Assembly (NCBI RefSeq): GCF_003076455.1
Contig: NZ_CP020918.1
Span: 2,371,501 to 2,435,500, forward strand
DNA: 64,000 nucleotides
Direction: 5' to 3'
Source of the DNA: Flavobacterium faecale
GTDB taxonomy: Bacteria > Bacteroidota > Bacteroidia > Flavobacteriales > Flavobacteriaceae
Shown: positions 51,931-61,191 of the stretch, piece by piece
How positions within the stretch are numbered: position 1 is the stretch's first letter
Layout of the letters: every line of letters begins with the position of its first letter
Notes under the pieces: model-generated
What the model saw: only the letters and a program-made list of their open reading frames with translations
The model's database searches: none
What the model was told of the DNA's origin: nothing
Program-made: the position numbers and the translations under genes

Positions 51931-52722
51931 TTATTTTAGTTCTTTTATTTTTACTTCTGTAGTTGTGGTATTCAAAACAAGCGATCTTGCCGGAATAGAT
52001 TTGGTCACCCAAGCATTTCCGCCCACGATGCTTCCTTTTCCAATAGTTGTTTCTCCTCCCAAAATGGTTGCATTTGCATAGATGCATACATCTTTCTCCA
52101 CGGTAGGATGCCTTTTTGCATCCTTCATATCCTTACTTACGCTCAAGGCGCCTAGCGTAACTCCTTGGTAAATTTTGACATTCTTTTCAATAACGGTAGT
52201 TTCTCCAATTACGATTCCGGTAGCGTGATCAATAAAAAAAGGAGATTCAATTGTTGCTCCTGCATGTATATCTGTACCTGTGATCTTGTGTGCGTACTCG
52301 CTCATAAGTCTTGAGAATAGTAATAAATCCATTTTGTACAATTCATGACTCAATCGGTAAATTGCAATGGCATAAAAACCAGGATAGCCCAAATAAACCT
52401 CTTCAATACCGTTGGAAGCAGGATCGTTTTCGAGAATAAAATTAGCATCTTTATTCAGCATTTCAAGCACTGCAGGAAGGCGCAACGAAAATTGGTCCCA
52501 CAATGATTCGCATAAATTACCGGGTTTTTTGCAAGCAATCTTAGCAATGTCTTTAAAAAGTATTTCGAGCTCGTCGATGCTTTGGTTTAATTCGGCATTG
52601 GAATCAAACAAGGTGTAAAATAATTTTTCGGTAAAAGCTTCTGTTTTTGTTTTAATACCATAATTGATATTTAAATGGCTTTTTAAAACTTGAATATTTT
52701 GAATGATCAGATCTTTGGACAT
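51931..52722 (-). CDS. cysE: Serine O-acetyltransferase
   Basis: A 263-residue acetyl-CoA-dependent enzyme that makes O-acetylserine. A helical N-terminal domain (to about 125) is followed by a left-handed beta-helix with hexapeptide repeats; IDHATGIVIGETTVI, QGVTLGALSV and KRHPTVEKDV are the catalytic and CoA-binding stretches (D and H of the dyad are present). The C-terminus continues past the beta-helix, the part that docks in cysteine synthase. First gene of the cysE-cysM operon. Confidence 0.92.
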   Translation of the reverse strand: MSKDLIIQNIQVLKSHLNINYGIKTKTEAFTEKLFYTLFDSNAELNQSIDELEILFKDIAKIACKKPGNLCESLWDQFSLRLPAVLEMLNKDANFILENDPASNGIEEVYLGYPGFYAIAIYRLSHELYKMDLLLFSRLMSEYAHKITGTDIHAGATIESPFFIDHATGIVIGETTVIEKNVKIYQGVTLGALSVSKDMKDAKRHPTVEKDVCIYANATILGGETTIGKGSIVGGNAWVTKSIPARSLVLNTTTTEVKIKELK

Positions 52723-53280
52723 GATGACGATGTTGAAAGAGTTTTTGATAGAAAGATGGTACGTGATTGTTTTATTTCTCCACAGGGAAAAGCAATAATT
52801 GCAAAAGGAATCCCTTGTTTTGGTGCAGAAAAAATGAAAGTCGCAGCCATGTTTTATCTACTCCATAGTTATACATCACAAATATATTGAACTATTTTTG
52901 ATTAAGCTATAGGATTTTGTTGAAGATTATAAAAACACGCATTTATATAATGGTCCATTTGTATGCCAAAAAAATGGTCAAGGTAATTTTTAATAACGTA
53001 CATACACTGCGCTTGGTATGTGCAATCCTTCAAAATAGGCAGGACTGTTCTATTCCTAAAATGCGGTAACAAATAGCAATAAACTTTTGCGTACTTTTAA
53101 GGTGAAATCAAATAGGATTTGGTTGGTTTTTTTCGAAAAATAAAAAGCTTCAAATAGTAGATGAGACAGTTTGTTTTAGATGCTTTTTTTGATCGAAAGT
53201 GAAGTTCTTTTTTAGTTAATAATTTTAGTATCGAAAGACAACTACTAAGCGGTAAGATTAAAGGTTTAATTTTAATTTAC
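52723..53280. other. Long spacer without a recognised gene
   Basis: About 560 bp between the divergent cysE and the small membrane protein gene. A plus-strand 66-codon frame at 52690-52890 overlaps the cysE start and looks non-protein-like. I see no repeat, RNA gene or terminator. Confidence 0.5.
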
Positions 53281-53288
53281 TATTTTTG
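53281..53288 (+). promoter_or_regulatory. -7 element TATTTTTG
   Basis: Matches TAnnTTTG and ends 18 bases before the ATG at 53307. It covers the in-frame TTG at 53286, which is therefore not the start. Confidence 0.5.
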
Positions 53289-53306
53289 AAATCTGATAAA
53301 ATTGAA

Positions 53307-53489
53307 ATGAAAATAATTCAAATCGTACTGATGGTTTTGGCCGTTTTTGTACTGTTGTTAAAGAAGGGGAATGACGAGTATATGATCTATTTGAAAGTAG
53401 GGGCAGTAGTCGTTTTTATGGTGAGCATGATGCGACTAAGTACAAAAACGCCAAGTAAAAATCAAAATAAAGAAGACAAAGATGTTTAG
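53307..53489 (+). CDS. Small membrane protein before the Smr gene
   Basis: A 60-residue protein: two hydrophobic segments (MKIIQIVLMVLAVFVLLLKK; YLKVGAVVVFMVSMMRLS) separated by KGNDEYMI, with a charged Lys/Asn/Glu/Asp tail. The last eight bases overlap the start of the Smr-domain gene, so they are translated together. Not recognised beyond this; small proteins of this kind precede smr in several flavobacteria. Confidence 0.7.
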   Translation: MKIIQIVLMVLAVFVLLLKKGNDEYMIYLKVGAVVVFMVSMMRLSTKTPSKNQNKEDKDV

Positions 53490-54036
53490 CAAAGGAGATA
53501 AGGTTTCGGTATTGGATGACGCGATTGATGGTGTGGTACTTTCGGTAAATGATACGCAAGTTGAAGTAGAAACAACAGATGGTTTCGTGATGACTTTTCT
53601 AGTAAACGAACTGATTAAATTGAACGACTCTAGTAGTTTGGATAATTCGATCAAAAACATCAATATAAGTGCAGTCCAAAAAGAGAAAGAGATTCCAAAA
53701 CCACGTAGTTTTGTTAAAGAACGCAAAAACAGAAACGAACAACCAGCACCAGAATTTGATTTGCACATCGAAAAATTGGTCAAAAATAAGGGCGGATTAT
53801 CAAATTATGATATCCTGACAATCCAAGCCGAAACGGCACAAAGACATATCGAATTTGCAATCAAAAATCGCATTCCGAAGATTGTTTTTATTCATGGTGT
53901 TGGCGAAGGAGTGCTCAAAGCAGAGCTTGACTTCTTGTTAGGTCGCTATGATAATATCGCGTTTCAAGAAGCAAATTATCAAAAATATGGTCAAGGCGCA
54001 ACCGAGGTTTTTATTCGTCAGAGTAAAAATATCTAG
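53482..54036 (+). CDS. Smr-domain protein (MutS2-like C-terminal domain)
   Basis: A 184-residue protein with an N-terminal SH3-like small beta domain (FSKGDKVSVLDDAIDGVVLS), a basic linker, and a C-terminal Smr domain with DLHIEKL and HGVGEGVLK. Smr domains nick or bind nucleic acids, including collided-ribosome mRNA in related proteins; the precise substrate here is unknown. Overlaps the small membrane protein gene by 8 bp. Confidence 0.88.
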   Translation: MFSKGDKVSVLDDAIDGVVLSVNDTQVEVETTDGFVMTFLVNELIKLNDSSSLDNSIKNINISAVQKEKEIPKPRSFVKERKNRNEQPAPEFDLHIEKLVKNKGGLSNYDILTIQAETAQRHIEFAIKNRIPKIVFIHGVGEGVLKAELDFLLGRYDNIAFQEANYQKYGQGATEVFIRQSKNI

Positions 54037-54047
54037 GCTGTTTTTAT

Positions 54048-54095
54048 ATACAAAAAGGGGTTCTTTTTCAATTGAAAACGAACCCCTTTTTGTAT
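54048..54095. terminator. Bidirectional terminator between convergent genes
   Basis: A perfect 16-base stem (54048-54063 with 54080-54095) that carries AAAAAGGGG on one arm and CCCCTTTTT on the other. It serves the Smr gene and the lipoprotein gene that converge here. Confidence 0.9.
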
Positions 54096-54118
54096 GATTT
54101 TAATGTAGTAATTGATGC

Positions 54119-55087
54119 TTAAATGGTAGTTACTAGTGTTCCTAAAACGTAAGTATCACCTAATTTAAAAGTACTATTACCTCTGTTCAAACTTACTTTT
54201 TTGAAGGTAATTGTATGTGTAAAACCAGTTGTTCCGTTGGTCGTTGTAGTCACTTCGATAATACCACTTGTACCGCTAACGCCTGTTACGCCAATCCATT
54301 CTTCACTCAAAACAGGAGTTGTAGGTGTGGTTGTATTACAAAAATAAGAGGAGCTTAATAATCCAGTGAAATAACGGTAAGTAAGTTTATTGGTAGTGGC
54401 TCCAATAAGGCCAGTTCGTACTGTTCCTGCAGGTGTAACTGCATTCACAATAAGCGCTGGGTCAATCGTCAATAAGATAGCTTCGTAGCTTTTGTAATCG
54501 TAAATCACATTTGAAGTGCTACACTTAGTCAATAATTTTTCAAAATTAAACGGAAGCGTTGTTGCGGTTGTAGTATAGGTACCAAAAGGTAGCGTACTAT
54601 AGGATTGTTGTCCGTTTTTAATATCAAATGTAACGTTCTCTAGGCTAATTAAGTGGTTGTATCCTGTGATTTTTGTGCTATTATTAGTAGCATCATTATC
54701 TACGACTACAGCGCTAGATATAATTTGTATCGTTCCAGAAGATGCTGTCCATTGATCGCTTACAGTAGGAGTAGCAGGCTGAATTGTTTCACAAATATTA
54801 TCACTTGCAACAGTTCCGTTATAAAAACGGTACACCGCTCTATTGGAACTTGTCCCAATGGTTAGCGTAGTTGGAGAGCCACTAACTGTTGCATCATTTG
54901 GGAAATTTGCAGCAGGAATTTCAAGGATAAGAGCTTCTTTGTCCTTTAGTTTGTATATCAAATCATTGGTGGTACAACTTTGCGTTGTAGTTACACTTTC
55001 AAAATCTATATCTTCTTGTATTAGGTTTCCGTCATCACAGCTATTCAGTAGCATTATCATGGCCAAAAGGCTAGTAATTCGTTTCAT
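54119..55087 (-). CDS. Lipoprotein with two tandem copies of an unknown domain
   Basis: A 322-residue lipoprotein: signal peptide ending MLLNSC (C17). The mature part is an internal duplication. Copy one starts SCTTNDLIYKLKDKEALILE and includes VYRFYNG and PTVSDQW; copy two starts KCSTSNVIYDYKSYEAILLT and includes TYRYFTG and PVLSEEW. Each copy is about 135 residues, mostly beta, with two cysteines. I do not recognise the domain by name. Likely anchored in a membrane facing the periplasm or cell surface. Confidence 0.82.
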   Translation of the reverse strand: MKRITSLLAMIMLLNSCDDGNLIQEDIDFESVTTTQSCTTNDLIYKLKDKEALILEIPAANFPNDATVSGSPTTLTIGTSSNRAVYRFYNGTVASDNICETIQPATPTVSDQWTASSGTIQIISSAVVVDNDATNNSTKITGYNHLISLENVTFDIKNGQQSYSTLPFGTYTTTATTLPFNFEKLLTKCSTSNVIYDYKSYEAILLTIDPALIVNAVTPAGTVRTGLIGATTNKLTYRYFTGLLSSSYFCNTTTPTTPVLSEEWIGVTGVSGTSGIIEVTTTTNGTTGFTHTITFKKVSLNRGNSTFKLGDTYVLGTLVTTI

Positions 55088-55151
55088 TTTTATTTTATAT
55101 TTATTGCAAAAATAAGCAAATAATCATAGAGAATATAAGTTTCCGTTTTCA

Positions 55152-55159
55152 TAAATTTG
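55152..55159 (+). promoter_or_regulatory. -7 element TAAATTTG of the desulfurase gene
   Basis: Exact TAnnTTTG match. It ends only five bases before the ATG, so transcription would start at or within a base or two of the start codon, giving a leaderless message if this is the real promoter. Confidence 0.45.
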
Positions 55160-55164
55160 TATTA

Positions 55165-56292
55165 ATGAAAAAAATATACCTCGATAACGCATCTACTACT
55201 GCCATACGACCAGAAGTAGTACACGAAATGACTCGTATTATGTTAGAAGAATATGGTAATCCATCTTCTACCCATAGTATAGGACGCAGCAGCAAAAGTA
55301 TTATTGAGCTTTCGCGAAAGGCAATCGCTAAAACGATTAATGCCTCTGCAGCAGAAATAATTTTTACTTCGTCGGCTACCGAAGCTAACAATTGGATTTT
55401 ACGTTCGGCTATTAAAGACCTGAAAGTAACTCGAATTATAACTTGCAAAATGGAGCATCATGCCGTTTTATTGGCAGTGCAGCATTTGGAACGAGAATTT
55501 GAAATAGACGTTGACTACGTAAATGTAAACAAAGACGGGACAATAGATTTGACACATCTCGTGTCATTAATGGCGCAAGAAGGGAAAACACTTGTGAGCT
55601 TAATGCACGTAAACAACGAGACAGGCGTTATTCTTGATCTCGAGCGTGTGAGTATGCTGTGCAAAGAAAATAATGTTTTGTTTCACTCTGATACCGTGCA
55701 ATCTATCGGTAAAATAGCAATTGATTTAAAAACGACAGCTGTTGATTTCTTGGTAGGAACAGCCCACAAATTTCATGGTCCGAAAGGGGTAGGCTTTGCA
55801 TATTTGAAGAAAAATTGCGGTATACAGCCATTATTTTTTGGTGGTGAGCAAGAAAAAGGACTTCGTGCAGGGACTGAAGCAGTGCATCAAATTGCCGGAA
55901 TGGCAAAAGCGTTGACGATGGCATATGAAAATTTAGGGGAAGAAATGACAACGATTTCAGACCTTAAACAGTATTTAATCAATACTGTTTTAGAAGCTTT
56001 TCCAGCAGCTACTTTTAATGGTGGTACGAATGGAATTCCGACGATTTTGAATGTTTCTTTACCTTTTCCGAAAGAAAAAATTGCTTTGATCTTATTTGAA
56101 TTGGATATGAAAGGAGTTGCTGTATCTCGTGCGAGTGCCTGCCAAAGCGGTAGCGTGCAACCCTCGCATGTATTGATCGAAATGCTTTCGCAAGAAGAAT
56201 TGGATAAGCCAAATGTGCGCGTGTCCCTGAGTCATTACAATACAAAAGAAGATATTGACGGCTTGATAAGTTGTCTGAAAATGATCAAATAA
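55165..56292 (+). CDS. Cysteine desulfurase (NifS/IscS-like)
   Basis: A 375-residue PLP enzyme that takes sulfur from cysteine for Fe-S clusters and thiolated tRNA. Opening LDNASTTAIRPEV, cofactor lysine K202 in GTAHKFHGPKG, catalytic cysteine C326 in SRASACQSGSVQPSH, a class I (IscS/NifS) layout. CKMEHHAVLL and HSDTVQSIGKI are also typical. It is alone, not beside iscU or suf genes, so the partner is not apparent. Strong terminator downstream. Confidence 0.93.
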   Translation: MKKIYLDNASTTAIRPEVVHEMTRIMLEEYGNPSSTHSIGRSSKSIIELSRKAIAKTINASAAEIIFTSSATEANNWILRSAIKDLKVTRIITCKMEHHAVLLAVQHLEREFEIDVDYVNVNKDGTIDLTHLVSLMAQEGKTLVSLMHVNNETGVILDLERVSMLCKENNVLFHSDTVQSIGKIAIDLKTTAVDFLVGTAHKFHGPKGVGFAYLKKNCGIQPLFFGGEQEKGLRAGTEAVHQIAGMAKALTMAYENLGEEMTTISDLKQYLINTVLEAFPAATFNGGTNGIPTILNVSLPFPKEKIALILFELDMKGVAVSRASACQSGSVQPSHVLIEMLSQEELDKPNVRVSLSHYNTKEDIDGLISCLKMIK

Positions 56293-56343
56293 AAATATAG
56301 AACTTTTGTACGATAGTGCAATTCTATTAGAATAATTGCGATA

Positions 56344-56388
56344 CTAAAAAGGAGCTTAAATCAAATGGTGATTTAAGCTCCTTTTTAG
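56344..56388 (+). terminator. Rho-independent terminator of the desulfurase gene
   Basis: A perfect 20-base stem (56344-56363 with 56369-56388) and a loop of five bases; AAAAAGGAGC on one arm and GCTCCTTTTT on the other, so it can act in both directions. Confidence 0.9.
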
Positions 56389-56432
56389 TTTTAGAATACA
56401 ACTTTTTTATGTTTAATGAATTCCGTTCACAA

Positions 56433-57662
56433 CTAAAACTCTTCGCTAACATCGATATTAGGGACGTTGTGTTTGGCCTTTAATTTATCTTTAATGATTT
56501 TTTCACGGTGTTTTGCAGTTCCCATTAAACCAATCATCATTGTTAATGCAGTTAACAAAATCACCTGAATAATCAATGATTTGTTGACTTCTGGCAACAC
56601 AGCATCTGCAGAGATAGATAAGAACAATAAGATCGTTATCAATCCACGAGGCGCTACAAATAGTAACGGAAAGATGGACATTTTAGACAAGTACAATTGA
56701 AAAAATCGAAGTGCGTAGATAGTAGCTACAATTCCGATCGCCCAAAAAATAGTGTCTGGATTAATTATTTCTGAGGTTTTGATTAGGTAACCAAAAAGTA
56801 AAAAGAATAAAGCACGCACCACAAAAGTAGCCTCAACAGTTAGTTCTTTGAACTTATGAACCTCTTTGTTTAATAGATCCAAACGGAAGCTCTTTGTCCA
56901 TTTTAAATGCTTTATTTCGTCTAGATTTCCGATAGTAAGTCCAAAAACAAGGATAAAGATTAAGGCTGGTAAATGGAATATTTTCGAAATTTCATAAATC
57001 AAAATTACCAACAATATGATTGGCACAAACTTAATATGATGGTCAATTTTGTTCAGTAAAAAGGAAAGTAAAAAGGTAGCGATGACTGATATCGTGATAA
57101 TAATTAAAATTTCTAATGTAAAATAACCAAAGGTTTCTACTCCAAAATCGGTGTTAAAGGCAACGAAATTGAAGAAAACCACACCAAAAATATCCGACAT
57201 ACTACTTTCGTAAATAGTAAACTCTCGCTGATCAGATGTTAAGTTTCGAACACTAGGAATCGCTATCGCACTACTGATCACGCAAAGCGGAATCGCATTG
57301 GTCAAACACGTTTTAAAATCGTAACCTCCATAATAATGAAAAGCATAGGCCAAGGCAAACGCCATCGCCATCAGCGGAATTAATGCTCCCAATACCGATT
57401 TTTTGATTAGGCCAATTTTTGATTTGTTAAGTTCTAGTTCTAGCGCGCCTTCAAGTACAATTAAAATTAGACCAATAGTACCTAATATCGGTAAAGTAGA
57501 ACTCAAATCAGGAATAGGAATGTCAAAGAATACGATCACCTCTTTTACAATCCAACCCAACAATAAAAGTAAAATTACAGATGGGATTTTGGTGTAACTA
57601 GCTGTTAAATCAAATAAATAGGCGATTAGCAATAAGATGCAAAGCGATATAATAATGGTCAT
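56433..57662 (-). CDS. Sodium:proton antiporter (cation/proton antiporter family)
   Basis: A 409-residue inner-membrane protein with about 12 hydrophobic helices. LLLGWIVKEVIVFF, LILIVLEGALELELN and the charged APRGLITILLFL motif are those of the CPA-type Na+/H+ antiporters; IYESSMSDIFGVVFF carries the acidic residues expected for ion binding. It exchanges Na+ or K+ for protons. A short hydrophilic C-terminal tail (KHREKIIKDKLKAKH) is all there is after the membrane part. Confidence 0.87.
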   Translation of the reverse strand: MTIIISLCILLLIAYLFDLTASYTKIPSVILLLLLGWIVKEVIVFFDIPIPDLSSTLPILGTIGLILIVLEGALELELNKSKIGLIKKSVLGALIPLMAMAFALAYAFHYYGGYDFKTCLTNAIPLCVISSAIAIPSVRNLTSDQREFTIYESSMSDIFGVVFFNFVAFNTDFGVETFGYFTLEILIIITISVIATFLLSFLLNKIDHHIKFVPIILLVILIYEISKIFHLPALIFILVFGLTIGNLDEIKHLKWTKSFRLDLLNKEVHKFKELTVEATFVVRALFFLLFGYLIKTSEIINPDTIFWAIGIVATIYALRFFQLYLSKMSIFPLLFVAPRGLITILLFLSISADAVLPEVNKSLIIQVILLTALTMMIGLMGTAKHREKIIKDKLKAKHNVPNIDVSEEF

Positions 57663-58045
57663 ATAAAGTCATTAGGTTAAAAATCCTCCTAAAAGGTGGA
57701 TGTAAGATAGCATTTTAAGACCTTAAAAAACAATGTTTTTGTTCAATGTTATGTTTTTTTTAATGAAAGTTTGCTGGTTCTGATGCAATTTATACCAAAT
57801 GAATTTAAATTTTAGTCCAATACCTTCTGGTATAATGCCAATATAATATGAAAATAATACACTGCTCCCGACACTATGGGAGGACTATATCGACCCGATC
57901 CTGAAAAGTCTATAGGCGAAGCAATATGTAATTGAAGTATCTTCTGCTTTATTCAAAATAATAGCCATTTTAGAGATTGGGCAAAATAAAAAAACAACAC
58001 TTTCTCTTATGAAAAAGTACTGTTTTTATGCTTAAGATCTAAGTC
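57663..58045. other. Spacer with a weak minus-strand terminator
   Basis: No gene. Near 57985-58030 AACAGTACTTTTTC faces GAAAGTGTTGTT imperfectly, with a T run on the minus strand; this may end the SnoaL-like gene. The rest is featureless. Confidence 0.45.
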
Positions 58046-58924
58046 TTAGAACTTACCGTTATTGTTTTTCCAATCTGCTTTTGGAGTAATTTTTTCGACA
58101 GCGTCCCAGTGCTCTGCGATTTTACCGTTTTCAACTCTAAATAAATCGTAAAATGAATTATGATCTGCTCCAAAGTGGCCTTCGCTTACTACCAAAACAA
58201 AGTTTCCTTCACCTAGTACACGGTGTACTTTATCATATTTCATGAAAATACCTTGTTTAGCCAATGCACCCAAAGTAGCTCCTAATCCAGATACTTGGTC
58301 TGGAATGTTTGGATTGTGCTGTATATAATTGTCACCATTAAAGTAACCAGCTAGTTTTTCCATTTTTCCGTTCACCAAAATGTCATTTACAAAATTGGTT
58401 ACAATTGTTTTATTTGCTTCTGTTTTATCTAGATCTTTAATTTCTGTAGCTCCATCAAGCATGCTGTGTCCGCTAGGGTTTGGTGTTACTGGTTTCTCTT
58501 GTAAGTTGTCCCAATGTTCAGTGATTTGCCCATTTTCAAATTTAAAAATGTCAAAACCTACCTTTGGTCCAAAGAAAACGTAGTCTGTTTGTGTAAAAAC
58601 ATAATCACCATCTGCAAAGGCACGTATTGTGCTTACTTTGGCTGAGTTTGCTGGTATTTGTTGTAAAAGTGCTCCAAAACCCGCTAAGCCATCACCAACT
58701 GCAGTGTTATGCTGTTTGTAATTTGTGGGGTTTATGTAGGCAACCGGTGCGCTATCTCCAGTTTCAATTGCTTTTAGTAATGCTACGACTTTTTCTTTGT
58801 TCGAAATTTCCATTTTTGTCAATTTTTTAGTTTCTCTTCCTTTGTTGTTTTGTGCATGTGCAGTGTATCCTTGTGTAAGTGTGAATGCCAGTATACTAGC
58901 TGCTGTAATTGTTGTTAGTTTCAT
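58046..58924 (-). CDS. Exported SnoaL/NTF2-like protein with two domains
   Basis: A 292-residue exported protein with signal peptide MKLTTITAASILAFTLTQGY (cleaved after AHA). Two NTF2-like (SnoaL) domains follow, each with NYxQHN and a closing GQITEHWDNLQ or GKIAEHWDAVE. The HW motif matches the predicted SnoaL-like aldol-condensation group. I took the ATG at 58924 because the signal peptide begins there and the -7 box (58950-58957) lies upstream; earlier in-frame codons overlap the promoter. Its neighbour upstream is an AraC regulator. Substrate unknown. Confidence 0.83.
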   Translation of the reverse strand: MKLTTITAASILAFTLTQGYTAHAQNNKGRETKKLTKMEISNKEKVVALLKAIETGDSAPVAYINPTNYKQHNTAVGDGLAGFGALLQQIPANSAKVSTIRAFADGDYVFTQTDYVFFGPKVGFDIFKFENGQITEHWDNLQEKPVTPNPSGHSMLDGATEIKDLDKTEANKTIVTNFVNDILVNGKMEKLAGYFNGDNYIQHNPNIPDQVSGLGATLGALAKQGIFMKYDKVHRVLGEGNFVLVVSEGHFGADHNSFYDLFRVENGKIAEHWDAVEKITPKADWKNNNGKF

Positions 58925-58949
58925 TTTTGTTTGCTTTAAATGTGTGGGG

Positions 58950-58979
58950 CAAAGGTATAGTGAGACTCCAACAGACAAA
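58950..58979 (-). promoter_or_regulatory. Promoter TTTG-N18-TACCTTTG of the SnoaL-like gene
   Basis: On the minus strand -33 TTTG (58976-58979), an 18-base spacer and -7 TACCTTTG (58950-58957), a full match to the Bacteroidota consensus. It shows that this gene is transcribed independently of the AraC gene. Confidence 0.75.
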
Positions 58980-59023
58980 GTATCCAAAAAGGGCAAAGGA
59001 CTGTAAAAATGGGAAAGTTGATG

Positions 59024-59896
59024 TTATTGATTTAATTTCCGAAAAACTTCTGGAGTGAGTAGCGTATTTTTTTTGAAAAATTTGTACAAGTTCGTTGTTT
59101 CTTCAAATCCAGCTTGAAAAGCAATTTCTTTTATCGAAAACGTAGTGTTTATGAGTAATCGCTTGATTTGTGTTATCAATATGGTGTCAATAAATTGCTT
59201 AGCCGATTTGTGAATAACAGTGTTGGTTATGTTGTTTACGGTTTTTGAGCTAATATTCATTTGACTGGCATAATCAGAAACCTTCTTGGTTTTAAAACAC
59301 TGGTTTTCGACCAATTGCTGCAAATGAATAAACGAACTCAGATATTTTTTTTCTGAAAAAATGGCGTTGTCCAATGACTTAATGCGATACATTTTCCGAA
59401 AAAGAATATGCAACAAACTACCAATCACGCTCATAGAATGATCGTCTTTTATCTGGTAGTACTCTTTTTCAATCTCGGTAATTAACTTTTGAGTGGTGTC
59501 AAAATCGGTTGTATTGAGCTGAATTTTTGGGGAACTAATCAGCTCATTAAACAACTGTAGACTTTTGATAGCTTCCACTTCGTTAAAAAAATGAAGCAAA
59601 AAAGTATCCGTAAAAAGGAGGACATAACCTTGAACTTCATTTTTGAAAAATTTATGAATTTGGTCTTTTCGAATACTCAAAATCGTTCCCTGCTCAAGGG
59701 TATAATCGGTAAAGTCGACCGTATGCTTTCCGGTGCCGCCCGTTACTACGATAAGCATGTAAAAGTCAATTTGCTGAAAATCAGTCAGAGTATGGTCGAG
59801 ATCTTTTTTCGAAAATATACGATCGAAACTAGTCAAGTCAAACTGACTCTCCTTACGGGTATTGTTGAATTTAATTTGCTGTATCTCGTTCTTCAA
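59024..59896 (-). CDS. AraC-family transcription regulator
   Basis: A 290-residue regulator: N-terminal cupin-like ligand domain (DFYMLIVVTGGTGKHTVDF, LEQGTILSIRKDQIHKF) and a C-terminal pair of helix-turn-helices (VSDYASQMNISSKTVNNITN; SIKEIAFQAGFEETTNLYKFF). The start is a TTG at 59896; the frame is open further upstream but has no ATG. It lies 99 bp before the SnoaL-like gene in the same direction and may regulate it. The ligand is unknown. Confidence 0.87.
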   Translation of the reverse strand: MKNEIQQIKFNNTRKESQFDLTSFDRIFSKKDLDHTLTDFQQIDFYMLIVVTGGTGKHTVDFTDYTLEQGTILSIRKDQIHKFFKNEVQGYVLLFTDTFLLHFFNEVEAIKSLQLFNELISSPKIQLNTTDFDTTQKLITEIEKEYYQIKDDHSMSVIGSLLHILFRKMYRIKSLDNAIFSEKKYLSSFIHLQQLVENQCFKTKKVSDYASQMNISSKTVNNITNTVIHKSAKQFIDTILITQIKRLLINTTFSIKEIAFQAGFEETTNLYKFFKKNTLLTPEVFRKLNQ

Positions 59897-60005
59897 GGAT
59901 TTGATGATTTTTGTCGCTGCGAATGTATTTGATTTAAAATAATTGACACAAAAAGACTTGACTTATTTTTTATTGCAAGCGGTGCACAGTTACTTTAATA
60001 TCCTT

Positions 60006-60299
60006 TTAATTTTCATACAATCGCAATCGGTTCCTCACCGTGTGCAATTCAGTTGTTAAAGCATCAATTTTCTGTAGTAAATTCAAAACGACATCAATCC
60101 CCTCAATATTAACGGCCAAGTCTTGGTGCATTCGAATAATTTTTTCGATTTCGTGCAATGAATCTTGATGTATATAATGTGTTTCGGCAATTTCTTCGAT
60201 ATCAATCAGTCCATTTTCGCTCAAATCAAAAAAGAAAGAAAGCGTTACTTTATAATGAATGCATAAGGTGTCTAGTGGGATAAAATTTTCGGTACTCAT
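60006..60299 (-). CDS. cbpM: Chaperone modulator CbpM-like protein
   Basis: A 97-residue helical protein (MSTENFIPLDTLCIHYKVTL, then a MerR-like helical core). It is the DnaJ-family CbpA inhibitor/partner CbpM by order and size: it follows the CbpA-like gene, four bases past its stop. I chose the ATG at 60299; a start at 60323 would overlap the upstream gene. Confidence 0.75.
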   Translation of the reverse strand: MSTENFIPLDTLCIHYKVTLSFFFDLSENGLIDIEEIAETHYIHQDSLHEIEKIIRMHQDLAVNIEGIDVVLNLLQKIDALTTELHTVRNRLRLYEN

Positions 60300-60303
60300 A
60301 AGA

Positions 60304-61191
60304 TTATGTTTTAGAAAGTTCAATAAACAACTCCTTTTGTTTTTCGGTCAAGTTTTCTGGTATAGTGATTGTATAACTCACGTACAAATCACCAAATTGT
60401 CCTTCTTTTTTGTAAACAGGAAAACCTTTTCCTTTCAGCTTAACTTGGGTTCCGTTTTGTGTCCCAGGAGCAACTTTAAATTTAACTTTACCATCAAATG
60501 TTGGGATAGTAATGTCGCCTCCCAATACGGCAGTGTACAAGTCCAAGTCTACGTTACTGTATAGGTTCTCTTTGTCACGTTTAAAGTTGCTGTCGTTTTT
60601 GATTGTAAAAGTTAGGTACAAATCACCTTTTGGGCCACCATTTTGTCCTTCGGCACCATGGCCAGCAATTTTTATAATTTGTCCATTTTCTACTCCCGCA
60701 GGAATTGTAAGTCGAATGTTTTTCCCATTGATGGTCAGCGTACGTTTACTAGATTCGTAAACCTCTTTCAAGTCCAACTCCAATTCTGCATTAAAATCTT
60801 GTCCTTTGTAAGATCGTTGTTGTCCACGTTGCCCGCCTGCGCCAGCAAACATGGATTCAAAAAAATCAGAATAATCGCCACCGCCGCCTTGGGCATTGCC
60901 AAAACCTCCAGAACTGCTGTTGCTATATTGTCGTTGCTGTTGCTGCTGCTTGTTGATTTCGTCGGCATGCTGCCAATTCTCTCCGTGTTGATCGTATTTT
61001 TTTCGATTCTCAACATTGCTCAACACTTCGTTGGCTTCATTGATTTCTTTAAATTTTTGTTCTGCGACCTTATCGTTAGGGTTTAAGTCCGGATGGTACT
61101 TTCGAGCCATCTTTCGATACGCTTTTTTGATCTCAGCTTCAGTAGCTTTTTTGTCAAGGTCTAGTACTTTGTAGTAATCTATAAAAGGCAT
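60304..61191 (-). CDS. cbpA: DnaJ-type co-chaperone CbpA-like
   Basis: A 295-residue protein: J domain (residues 1-70, DYYKVLDLDKKATEAEIKKA, with the HPD motif in ARKYHPDLNP), Gln/Ser/Gly-rich linker with QQQQQR, then two beta-sheet substrate domains (KGQDFNAELELDLKEVYESS, GDLYLTFTIK) and no zinc-finger; this is the class of CbpA rather than DnaJ. It stimulates DnaK. Operon with cbpM. Confidence 0.92.
   Translation of the reverse strand: MPFIDYYKVLDLDKKATEAEIKKAYRKMARKYHPDLNPNDKVAEQKFKEINEANEVLSNVENRKKYDQHGENWQHADEINKQQQQQRQYSNSSSGGFGNAQGGGGDYSDFFESMFAGAGGQRGQQRSYKGQDFNAELELDLKEVYESSKRTLTINGKNIRLTIPAGVENGQIIKIAGHGAEGQNGGPKGDLYLTFTIKNDSNFKRDKENLYSNVDLDLYTAVLGGDITIPTFDGKVKFKVAPGTQNGTQVKLKGKGFPVYKKEGQFGDLYVSYTITIPENLTEKQKELFIELSKT

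Noticed and set aside
52690..52890. 66-codon plus-strand frame upstream of the Smr unit
   Set aside because: Overlaps the start of cysE on the other strand, has no promoter of its own and looks like chance.
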